A stretch of 64,000 nucleotides of DNA from Mytilus trossulus (lineage: Eukaryota > Mollusca > Bivalvia > Mytilida > Mytilidae), in NCBI RefSeq assembly GCF_036588685.1, contig NC_086379.1:76477727-76541726 (forward strand), written 5' to 3'. The notes beneath the pieces were generated by a model. That model made no database searches, was not told the origin of the DNA, and worked only from the letters and a program-made list of their open reading frames with translations. Shown in pieces: positions 30,001-40,010 of the stretch (position 1 is its first letter; every line of letters begins with the position of its first letter). A program made the position numbers and the translations under genes.

Positions 30001-31050
30001 ACTATAAATGCACAGGATTTTTTGTTAAAACATAGATTTGAGGAGAGGGCGTGTTTTTCAACAGACTGTCGACATTCCAATGGGAACAAACTGTGCCCTC
30101 TACGTGTTGACTTGTTTCTTTATTATTATGAGGCTGACTTCATGCAGGAACTTCTAAGAAAGAAAGACAAGAAGTTAGCAATATCCTTTAACTCTAATTT
30201 CCGCTATATAGATGATGTTCTTTCACTAAATAATTCAAAATTTGGTGACTATGTGGAACGCATCTATCCCATCGAATTAGAGATAAAGGATACTACAGAT
30301 ACAGTTACGTCGTCCTTATATCTAGACTTTTGCTAAAAATTGACAATGAAGGTCGGTAAAAAACAAAAACGACAAAAGAGATGATTTCAGCTTTCCAATT
30401 GTGAACTTTCAATTTCTAAGTAGCAACATTCCAACAGCACCTGCATACGGGGTATATATCTCTCAATTGATACGATATTCCCGTGCTTGCATTTCCTATC
30501 ATGATGTTCTTGATAGAGGGTTGCTGCTCACAAGGAGGCTATTAAACCAAGAGTTCCAAATGTTGAAGCTGAAATCAGCCCTTCGTAAATTTTACGGACG
30601 CCATCACGAGTTGGTAGACACAAATTCTATCGGATATGTTCCTTACGTTTGCCATGTGATTATGGACTTTCCAAATTGATTTTCCTCTGAGTTCAGTATT
30701 TTTGTGATTTTACTTTTTACGTCGTAACTACAATTCTCTTCCCTTTCATGAATGTGATCTACCGAATTAGACTATTTACCGGATTTTTTTTTATCACATA
30801 AGCAACACGACGGGTGCAACATGTGGAACAGGATCTGCTTACCCTTCCGGAGCACCTGAGATCACCCCTAGTTTTTGGTGGGGTTCATGTTGTTTATTCT
30901 TTGGTTTTCTGTGTTGTGTCATGTGTGCTATTGTTTGTCTGTTCGTCTTTTTCGTTTTAAGCCATGGCGTTGTCGGTTTGTTTTGGATTTATGAATTTGA
31001 CTGTCCCTTTGGTATATTTCGTCCCTCTTTTTGATTTAGAAGAAAAATCA
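30001..31050 (+). pseudogene. Broken reverse transcriptase relic (Penelope-like?), copy 1
   Basis: Two ORF pieces (30022-30336 and 30401-30679) and intervening frames encode parts of one reverse transcriptase. The piece IPMGTNCA near 30075 is in another frame from what follows (a one-base loss), then comes DLFLYYYEADF and the catalytic motif RYIDDV near 30205. The pieces GVYISQLIRYSRAC and KFYGRHHELV follow beyond a stop codon. The 3' part (30800-31040) includes CTTACCCTTCCGGAGCACC and ends near TCGTCCCTCTTTTTG. The RT motifs show an RT origin; assignment to Penelope-like elements rests on my recognition of the IPMG and YIDD style. The 5' RT region is missing, so this is a dead copy. Confidence 0.7.
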
Positions 31051-31184
31051 ACATGGTTAGAAAATACAAATAATTTTACCATTTAAAACTCAAACCCAGT
31101 TTTATATTCTTGTACGTGTCTACAAACTTATCTATTCCATTTTTATAAATAGACCTGTCATGACATACATAAAGGCAACGGTAC

Positions 31185-31260
31185 TATAGTTATCAAAAGT
31201 ACCAGGATTATAATTTTATACGCCAGACGCGCGTTTCGTCTACATAAGACTCATCATTTG
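31185..31260 (-). repeat. Hammerhead-repeat fragment
   Basis: On the minus strand helix II (GTCT/AGAC), GAAA, the ACGCGCGT helix III and the GTC cleavage triplet with TGGCGTA are intact (31219-31250). The copy is truncated just upstream: the box reads ATGATGA, lacking the invariant C3, and the 5' strand of helix I is absent. Confidence 0.75.
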
Positions 31261-31261
31261 T

Positions 31262-31510
31262 TCAAAAGTCATAAATTGATTGAGATAAAAGATCATAATA
31301 CAAACTGGGTTAAAAATAAAATCGAGAGAAACAGAATAATTATATGAGGAAAACAACAAAACAATAGAGACACTGCTGAACTGCAACAAAAACATTCGAC
31401 AATGCAACAAACATAGAAACAAACTATTAGATAACAAGTGCCATATTCGTGATTTTGTACGGGACATTTTAAGAAAAAAAGGTGGATTAACCTTGTATAG
31501 TGGCTAGCCA
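31262..31510 (-). repeat. Common interspersed repeat R, copy
   Basis: Phrases ATTAGATAACAAGTGCCATA, GGTGGATTAACC and AATCGAGAGAAACAG recur in the copies near 36660, 41130 and 62060. The two overlapping minus-strand ORFs here are not genes. Repeat R may be part of a longer retroelement; no coding motif is seen. Confidence 0.6.
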
Positions 31511-31701
31511 AACCATATGTTTATGTCAATGTTATATACCGCAAAAATGACAACAATACATGACAGGAATACTGTACAAATAAATGCAAGAACACACAGG
31601 ACAGAGAAATACATAATATAAAAGCACATTTTTACATGATAACAACATAATGAAAACAAATATCTAAAATAAACTTAGGATAGTACAACAAAAATTTGTA
31701 A

Positions 31702-32389
31702 GGGTTCCGTGGAACCCAGTGTCTCGCCTACTTTTGCTGTAAATCAATCCCAGGCTCAACAAAAATGAGGAAAAAAATCTATAAAAATATTCCTCTTGAT
31801 ATACTATCTTATGATTGTTAAAAGCTTCTGACCAAGTTTGGTAAAAATCTAGGATAGTTAATGAATCTAATAAATGTTTTGAAAACTTTAACTGCAGACT
31901 GTATGTAATGTTAACTGGAAGAAAATCTAAGTCCATTTAAAAGTAAAATACGAAAAAAATGAATTTATTTTTTTACAAAATTAACTTCTGGATACTATCT
32001 TATGATCATAAACAAGATTCTGTCTAAGTTTGGTACAAACCCAGGATAGTTTAAGAAAGTGATTAAAATTCTAAAAACTTTAACCACAGAGTGAATGTTA
32101 TGTTTCCCTGCAGAAAAAACTAAGTCTATTTATAAGTAAAATATGGAAAAAATGGAATTTTATTTCTACAAAATTTACTTCTGGATTCTATCTTATGATC
32201 ATAAACAAGCTTCTGTCCAAGTTTGGTAGAAATCCAGTATAGTTTAAGAAAGTTATTAAAAATTCAAAAAAACTTTAACCACAGAGTGAATATTTGTGGA
32301 CGCCGCCGCCGACGACGACACCGACGACGACGGAATGTAGGATCGCTTAGTCTCGCTTTTTCAACTAAAGTCGAAGGCTCGACAAAAAC
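31702..32389 (-). mobile_element. Palindrome-ended tandem-core element, family P1, copy 2 (inverted)
   Basis: A minus-strand copy of the element at 27162-27960. It starts on the plus strand with the near-palindrome GGGTTCCGTGGAACCC and GTGTCTCGCCTAC. It contains the same tandem core in reverse (CTTCTGTCCAAGTTTGGTA and similar) and a GAC/GCC microsatellite near 32300-32333. It ends at TCGAAGGCTCGACAAAAACC. The ORF at 31664-31936 is a by-product. Confidence 0.75.
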
Positions 32390-32737
32390 CTCATAATAGA
32401 ATTACGAATTGTGCGTCACACAAAATATAGCAACGCCACAAAAAAGTGACGCCACGGGTTAATGTCTTATATTTGGATATAATTTAAGATTAGATTGGTA
32501 ATTATGTTATTTGATGTTTTTCATAATAATTACAACGAACTTAACATAGAATTGTATTAGTAATTGTGTAATAAATTATATTATATAACTATGTGGTTTT
32601 TCTTCTAAATCAAACTGTGAAATACAAAAGTCACTTTTTTATACACTTGTGTGAAGCACAGCTTATATTTCGTTTGTGGTGTACTGTCGTAAATTCATGG
32701 AATATGTCCGTTGTTATTCTATGGTTTACATGATGTA

Positions 32738-32975
32738 AAAGAGGGACGAAAGATACCAAAGGGACAGTCAAACTCATAAATCTAAAATAAACTGACAACG
32801 TCATGGCTAAAAATTAAAAAAAAGACAAACAATAGTTCACATGACACAACATAGAAAACTAAAGAATAAACAACACGAACCCCAGGTGCTCCGGAAGGGT
32901 AAGCAGATCCTGCTCCACATGTGGCACCCGTCGTGATGCTTATATGAAAACAAATCCGGTAAATAGTCTTATTCG
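32738..32975 (-). repeat. 3' end of the RT element, inverted fragment
   Basis: This is the reverse complement of the 3' end of the RT relic at 30001-31050 (plus strand: AAGAGGGACGAAAGATACC, CCAGGTGCTCCGGAAGGG, CACATGTGGCACCCGTCGTG). The 70-codon minus-strand ORF 32782-32994 comes from it and is not a gene. Confidence 0.75.
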
Positions 32976-33204
32976 TATGCAGGTGCTGATGCAATGTTGG
33001 TACTTAGAAATGGAAAGATCACAATTGTTTATCTGTTCTGTATTTGTGTCACGTAATTTTGTCATTTCAGTTGTATTTTTTCATTATCATATAAGCGGGA
33101 GATTTTTCTAGCCATAAAACCAGTTTTTCTTAAAATGTCCAGTACCAAATAAAGGCAACAGTGTACTAAGTCAGAAATATGACAGCTGTTATCAAATAGC
33201 CCGT

Positions 33205-33370
33205 TTCTATGTATGTTCAGTTGACGTTTGTTTTTGTTGCAGCTCAGTGTTTCTGTTGTTCCGTTGTTTTCCTCTTAAAGATGATGTGTTGTGACCCAAA
33301 TTTGTTTTCAGTTTCACGATTTATGACTATTGAACAGTGGTATACTACTGTTGTATGTATTGGGGTAGAT
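33205..33370 (+). repeat. Interspersed repeat fragment
   Basis: GTTTCTGTTGTTCCGTTG, TTCCTCTTA and ATTGAACAGTGGTATACTAC match, with divergence, the copy at 44675-45005. Confidence 0.55.
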
Positions 33371-34489
33371 AATAGTAGTTCAAAATCAACATTGACCAAT
33401 AATAGGCTACACGCATTAAACATGAAGGATCTGAACAACAACATAATATACAACTATATATACAGCCGGTTAAACGCATATGTTGTTTATTGGTATGTCA
33501 ATATCTACTGAACTTTAAATATGATTGAGAATAAGTAAGATAATCTTATTAACTGGAGCAACAGGTGTCAGGACCTGTATAAACCTTTCATATTTACATC
33601 CATGTACGAGGCAACTGGTATGGATGACTTTGAATTTTGACTTCGAAAGATTCATCTGAGGTGATGACTGGTCACAAGAGAGAAATATAACTATAATGGT
33701 TAGACAGAAACCATAAAGATCAAAACGTTCCAGATATACCAAATCTTCAAAGAGGTAGAAAAGAACAAAATTGCCAACTGACTCCTTCTAAGAGATTTTG
33801 CCCTTTGATGACTATATTCAGTAATCTATTTTCGTCAGTTTTTGATTATCATGAAAACTAAAGGAAAAAGACGAAACTTTACAAGCAAACTTGACCAATA
33901 AGACAAGACCCGCCTATAGTTAGCTTTGCATTAATTTTCAACGAGTTAGTACCCTTGGAATAAAGATGTTTATCTATTTTTTTTTCTGTTCACATTTTGC
34001 TGTTATCTAGAAAATCGCATAGAAAAGTAGGAATGTTTAACAGAAAATTTCCAACAGGATAAATACGCCAATCAGTTCAAAATGTTAAGATGTCTCTATA
34101 TAACAATTGGTACCTTTAACGGATAGTTATTATCAAATTTATCTTCTACCGGTTCTAATATTGAAAGATAAGACAGAAACACTAATTATAATCACCAATA
34201 CACGATCTACAAAAAATTAACGACACAATTTAACGACAGTTTAGGCGTATATCAACTCCCTGTAAATGATGAGTTGATACTTGACAATTTTTGAAATCTG
34301 TCGGAGTAAAATATTGAATTCTTTTCTTGTGCAATAATATAAAAAACATTTGTCTTTCCAATCTTCTTGATTACTAGTCTCTCTCTGTAGCAATATTGCA
34401 GCAATGCTTGCCAATGGAAAATAAATCTCCCGTTTGAAGTGGTGACATGCCACAATAGGGGAAAATATCTAACACTTCTCTAAGACTGA
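33371..34489. other. Intergenic, no gene seen
   Basis: AT-rich; the short minus-strand ORFs at 33515-33742 and 34241-34455 have no recognisable motif and no splice context that I could use. Confidence 0.45.
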
Positions 34490-34690
34490 ACAAACCAGGA
34501 TTAATCCAACATTTTCTACAAAACAAAATGTCGGTACCAAATCAGGAATATGACAGTTATTCATTCTTTCGATGTGTTTGATATTTTGATTTTGCCATTT
34601 GATGAGGGATTCAGTTTTGAATTTTTCTCGGATTTCAGTATTCTTGTTGTTTTACTTGATGATACGATAGTTTGAGAGTTTGCGTATCTC
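34490..34690 (+). repeat. Common interspersed repeat R, copy
   Basis: Phrases AAACCAGGATTAATCCAAC, TTTTCTACAAAA, CAGGAATATGACAGTTATTC and ATTTTGCCATTTGATGAGGG match other R copies. Confidence 0.6.
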
Positions 34691-35287
34691 TATCATCATT
34701 TCTTTGACAGAGTGTTGCTGGTTATAGTGTAACAAATGAACAAAGAATTCCAAATAAAAATCTGAAGTCGAACATTCCTTTGAAAGTATTATTGACGGTA
34801 TCGGGTATTGTTATGAAATATCACTATGGCTATATTCCACTGTTTTCCATGATATACTATGTGCTATTTTAATTTTAATGGTTTTCTTCATATTATCCGT
34901 AATTCTGTAAACAAAGTATTTTTATATACTTCCACAGCGTTTTCATGGTTTATAAGAACATTTTGTCATTTGAAATTGGTTGAGCCCGACCAATAAATTG
35001 TCAATCAATATCGATAAAATACTTATAAAACAATCGGGAACACATTTTATATTTATATATTATACATAAACAGGTATATAACAGTTGCAGTTAGAAAAAA
35101 AAAGGTATAAAAAGTTTAAATTTTATGTTCTTATTTCCCTTGTAATAAATGAATGATACATTTATTTTTTATCCACGAATTATTGGATTGTTGTAATCCT
35201 ACAGAAAAGTACATAAATCAGACTGTTAGTTTTCTCATTTGAATTGCTTGTCATTTATAGAAACCTTTTATAGATTGCTATGCAGTA
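34691..35287. other. Intergenic, no gene seen
   Basis: No recognised gene or element. Around 34691-34900 there is faint similarity to the RT relic tail, too weak to annotate. Confidence 0.4.
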
Positions 35288-35400
35288 TGAGGTTTGCTCA
35301 TTGTTGAAGGTCGTACAGATACCTATAGTTTATTGTTGCTAAGTCTTGTTGTTTATGGTATATAGTGGTCACATTGGCAATCATACCACATCCTTTTATT
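35288..35400. repeat. SINE fragment
   Basis: GAGGTTTGCTCATTGTTGAAGG, TGGTCACATTGGCAATCATA and CCACATCC are the reverse complement of the SINE phrases in ALKBH5 intron 2. Confidence 0.65.
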
Positions 35401-35427
35401 TTTTTTATATACATTGTATTACATTAT

Positions 35428-35833
35428 TGTAGACGAAACGCCTAAATTATAATCCTGGTACCTTTGATAACTATTTACACCACTGGGTCGATGCCACTGC
35501 TGGTGGACGTTTCGTCCCCGAGGGTATCACCAGCCCAGTATTCAACATTTCGGTGTTGACATGAATATCAATAATGTGGTCATTTTAATAAATTTCCTGT
35601 TTACCAAACTTTGAAATTTTCGAAAAACTAAGGATTTTTTTATTCCAGGCATAGATTACCTTAGACGTATTTGGCACAACTTTTTGGAAATTTGGATCCT
35701 CATTGCTCTTCAACTTTGTACTTGTTTGACTTTATAAATATTTTGATATGAGCGTCACTGATGAGTCTTATGTAGACGAAACGTGCTTCTGGCGTACTAA
35801 ATTATAATCCTGGTACCTTTGATAACTATTGCA
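35428..35833 (+). repeat. Retrozyme-like repeat unit with hammerhead ribozyme
   Basis: A near-complete type I hammerhead lies at 35752-35795: helix I strands GCGTCA and TGGCGT, box CTGATGA (35758-35764), helix II GTCT/AGAC with a 5-nt loop, GAAA (35778-35781), and cleavage expected after C35789. One base pair of helix III is mismatched relative to the ACGCGCGT form in sister copies. A truncated second hammerhead (TGTAGACGAAACG) precedes the unit, with its GAAA at 35435, exactly 343 bp upstream. The 3' context TAAATTATAATCCTGGTACC follows both. A short unit bounded by two hammerheads is the layout of metazoan retrozymes. No coding capacity. Confidence 0.8.
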
Positions 35834-35939
35834 CAAGCTCTACAAATTAACTTGTTTCGAAATTTGTGAAATCTGCTACACAACTTTACTACTTTTGCCT
35901 GTCCATTCAATATGAGTAATATTAAGCCCCCTTAATTTC

Positions 35940-36213
35940 TACATTATTTATGTGCCAGTGTTTGAGTGGTTGTTGTTGGTTGCTGCTTGTCATATTTGGT
36001 GTTGGTTTTTTTTATCGTCAATTAGACATCTTCAAATTGTTTTCTCTTCTGAAATGTTTTACATTTTATCATTTCCGAGCCTTTTATACTTGATAAACGG
36101 GATTAGTTTAATTTATTGCTCAAAGCCATGCGTTTATCTACCATACATGTTTTCATACACTTCCGTAGGTGGATAGTTGTCAAATTGACAATCATATACT
36201 CCATCTCTTTATG
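35940..36213. repeat. Probable interspersed repeat, ends in SINE-like phrase
   Basis: GAGTGGTTGTTGTTGG, TGTCATATTTGG and the end phrase GACAATCATATACTCCATCTC resemble mussel dispersed repeats. The 74-codon hydrophobic ORF 35952-36176 has no signal of being a gene. Confidence 0.4.
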
Positions 36214-36234
36214 ATTGTATATCTAATAATTACA

Positions 36235-36600
36235 TTAGATGTAAGTTTCATTATAATACGTTATTCTGATTGGCTAACATGTTATTCCGTAAACACTTGC
36301 ATCAGACAATAACATTTATCATGCATGATGACACGAGGTCCCACAAAAAAGTGCACATGTGAATTAAATAAAACTGGATAAAAATCGTGTTTTCATGATT
36401 TTAGCTAAAAAAATGTAATTATAAGTATTGAATACTTCTTTTTGAAACTTTATAGGGTTGTAAAAGCGTTGACCGTGCGTACATTTTTAGAATGAAGCGC
36501 TTCCGCGCTTCATACAAAATGTACTTCGGTCAGCGCTTTTACCACCCAATAAATTTACAAAAAGAAGCATTCAATTCTTAAATAAGTTTACATCAATGGG
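36235..36600. repeat. Dispersed repeat with long near-perfect palindrome
   Basis: The right half (about 36424-36579) folds into one long hairpin. The central stem is TGAAGCGC/GCGCTTCA around TTCC (36493-36512), the next segment pairs GTACATTT with AAATGTAC, then GTAAAAGCG pairs with CGCTTTTAC, then TACTTCTTTTTG with CAAAAAGAAGCA, with few mismatches and small indels. The left half includes ATTCTGATTGGCTAACATG. It may be a foldback-type non-autonomous element; its ends and any duplication are unresolved. Confidence 0.6.
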
Positions 36601-36659
36601 AATATGGAGATTTAGGACAATTTTATTTTTTTCCACGCATGATTGAAGTAAGATAAATA

Positions 36660-36860
36660 AAGGCAACAGTAATATACCGCTGTTCAAAAGTCATGAATGG
36701 ATTGAAAAAAAATCCGGGGTTTCAAACTAAAATCGAGGGAAACACATCAACTATAAGAGGAAAAAAACAGAACACTTTAGTGCAACAAACACAAACAAAT
36801 ATGCAACATCATATATAGAAACGAACTATTCGATAACAACTGCCATATTCCTGACATATT
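36660..36860 (-). repeat. Common interspersed repeat R, copy
   Basis: AAATCGAGGGAAACACATC, GAAACGAACTATTCGATAAC and TGCCATATTCCTGACATATTC match the other R copies in reverse orientation. Confidence 0.6.
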
Positions 36861-39359
36861 CAAAATACATTGCATACAAACGTAAATGGAATATTTATTT
36901 AACTATATGTGTAAGAAGATCTTGTTAAAATATGTGACACCACTTCTTACTGTAACATGACATAAAAGGATGTCAAGCGATAGAAAATGTGCAGATGTCT
37001 AAATTTGGCAACAGGGACAAGTAGTGAAGTACACTTCTTATTTAATGTCCCTACAATCAATAACTTCAATCACTATAAAAATGTTTGACAATTATTTGAA
37101 ACTTGAGTTACATCACTGTTGACGCTTCGATCTTTGGTATCAATTAAAAACAAATGCACTTTTTATTATAGCTAGGTATTTAAATCCAGTGTAGTACAAC
37201 ATAGGACAATTTCTACGTTATTTACAATATTTTGTCAGTTTCTATGTACCTGTCCATGTTTGAGTTAAAATGGTATTTAAACATTTCAATTCAATGACAA
37301 ATATCTCAAATTAAGAGTTTTCATTTCAACATTTAATATCAATTGACAGAATTAAAGTTTGTTTGTATTTACGATCCTCTATTCTTTAAATTGAAATTCT
37401 AACCTTTCTATTTTTTCTGCAGATTACTGAAGCGGAGACTAACGGTTTTAGATTGGGTATTGATACCAGTAATAGTTTTTCCTTTGACCAGGTAAACTTG
37501 TGGTATCTGTTTACACGGTAATTTTATACAGGTGTAATACAGTCTCTATGTACATAATTATGATAGGATAGCACAGAGCAAACAGTCACTAGGAACAGAA
37601 GGTATGTTACTGACATTGTACTTAATGTTTTACACCTTTATTACTGTTAACACATAGTTTATGTCTTAATAGAAATTATACCATATCTATTTCTATTTTT
37701 TGAATGAGAGTTATTATTCTGTTGCTTTTGTTTTTTTTCCAAATGGTCAACACATAAGAATCTGATTATTTTGATGATAAATTATGTATTTATGTATCTT
37801 GAAATTCCGAAGCTAGAAGAAATTGACCAATTAAAAAATCGGTTCAACTTTGTATTGACTTTCAGTTTTAAAATATTGAGACGGACATTCACATCCGAAG
37901 TCCTTTAGAACAGTTAATAAGAAATAGAAATTTGAAGAAATAGATGATATGAAACATAAAAAGATGAATAAATACACAGATCCTAGACACTTCTATTCAC
38001 GTATGAAACTTTATTTGGGGTGGGGGATAAAAGTAAAAGAGCGTCAAAAACATTTATCGAAAAATTAATCGAGGAATTAGGGGAGTATTTAGGGCAAATT
38101 GCAAGAGCGGGTGATATCAAGTGTAATAACAAAAATACCGAACTCAAAAGGGAAATTCAAAACGGAATGTTCTTCATAGAAAGCTAGTTCAAAAGCTAAA
38201 ACAAATCATACGAACAGAAAACAACTGTCATATTCCTGATTTGCAACAGATATTTCCCGATGTAAAAGGATTTTTTTATTAGAATGTAAATGAATTGTGT
38301 AATCTAAGTCGTTAATTAATTCATTTAGAAATAACATGACTCTTGGCAAAGTGTTAATATGATTAATTTTCTATGGAATAAAAGTTCAATTTACCTATTA
38401 CAGTACTTAATAATAAGTACTTTAATTCTACTTAAACTTTCAATAGACTTTAATATATTTTTAAGAGGTCTCGTATCCATAATATGTCTTATTTTGAAAT
38501 TTAATGCGTATATTGAAATCAAGGTTGAGAGAATTAAGCATAGTAGACATTAAGGATTGATCGATATAAGTTTAAGAAAGAATTAGACCGTGTTCGTACA
38601 TATTCAAGTGATGATATGAGATGGTAAAACAAGTGATTGTAGAACTTGTTGTCTTACCAGAAAAAAAACCCTTCTTAAATCCCGTCAAGGCAGGAGTTTC
38701 ATATGGCACCCATCATTACTGAATAAACACAATAACAAATTGCAGTGTATTCCGCTGAGGCACCATATAGAAATAGTTTGTATGTTTTGCAAAGAACAAA
38801 TCAGACCAAAAATGATCTATGTTTACATTTTTACTTGGAGCTCAACATCTTGGTCTCGTTATTACCACGGTTGGTTGAGTTCGAAAACCACTGACACACC
38901 CATGGATATGTCCTGCTATCTTCTGTGCGTTCTGTTTTTATGCCTGATTAGTTAGAGTAGACTACCTGGTTGAAATATGTTGTTCTTGTTATCTATATAG
39001 AAAAGTAGATGATTGATTGCTGATGAGAGAAAAAATCCTATGTAAACAATGCACCTAAATCAAATATGGTATATAGCATCCATCAACAACCACTCACCAA
39101 GGACTCACGACTAAGAATAGAGACATATATAATTCGATAAATAAGTTGAAGAACTGTAAAAATGGTGTAAATCGCCAGGATGAATACAATCTTTAAAATT
39201 ATTCTGAAAAGGCTTTGCTCATAAGATCGACAAGAAGCACACGAAACAAAAGCATTAAAAGGGAACACCTATGACAACCGCAATTAAAAGCTAGTTCGAA
39301 GCAGATTACATCAAATAAATAAATAATCTTTTCTAAAACTAATATATCAATCATTCTTA
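36861..39359. other. Intergenic upstream of the RING gene
   Basis: No confirmed gene. An R-repeat fragment lies near 38080-38255 (minus; CTGTCATATTCCTGATTTGC). An exon-like stretch with good splice signals is at 37423-37491 and could be a 5' exon of the gene at 40011. The short ORFs here have no motifs. Confidence 0.4.
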
Positions 39360-39700
39360 CCAGACGTTTTATCGTCTAAACTTACGTATTTGGCACAACT
39401 TTTTGGAATTTTGGTTCCTCCAAACATTTCAGCTATAAAACCAGGTTAATCCACCATTTTCTACATTTGAAAATGCCTGTACAAAGTCCGGAATATGACC
39501 GTTATTGTCCATTCGTTTTTGATGTATTTTGTCATTTGATTTTGCCATGTTGTTAGGGAATTTCCGATTTGATTTTCCTCTGAGTTCAGTATTTTTGTAA
39601 TTTTACTTTTTATACTTGTTTTGCTTTGTAACTATTTTGATCTGAGTGTCTCTGATGAGTCTTAATTATGTAGACGAAACGCGCGTCTGGTGTAACAAAT
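39360..39700 (+). repeat. Hammerhead repeat interrupted by repeat R
   Basis: The hammerhead-repeat body starts with CTTACGTATTTGGCACAAC and breaks at about 39421, where an R copy (39422-39620; AAACCAGGTTAATCCACC, GGAATATGACCGTTATTG) is inserted. The body resumes with ACTTGTTTTGCTTTGTAAC. The hammerhead at 39646-39696 has CTGATGA (39652-39658), helix II GTCT/AGAC with a longer loop, GAAA, the palindromic helix III ACGCGCGT and a GTC cleavage triplet. Helix I is weak, because the base next to the box is T rather than A. Confidence 0.75.
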
Positions 39701-40010
39701 TATATGCCTTCATATTGCTTTTAACATATTCACTTCCTGATATTATGAGTGTGCCTCCATATTAAGACGCAACTCGGTTATTACATCAAACCATGCATAT
39801 ATATTTTGGTACAGAAATGAATACAATCGTTAGATCACTTCGGAAAATGCTTTACTAATGAGATCGACAAGAAACGGAAAAAAAGTATAAAAGGACACTA
39901 CATTTAATCCGCCATTTATTTTTATTGGTATGCTTGTAGTTGTTTTCTTATATCAAATTATTTATATAACACTATTTTATTATCTAGGGAAAGGAAGATA
40001 AAAGGCAAGC

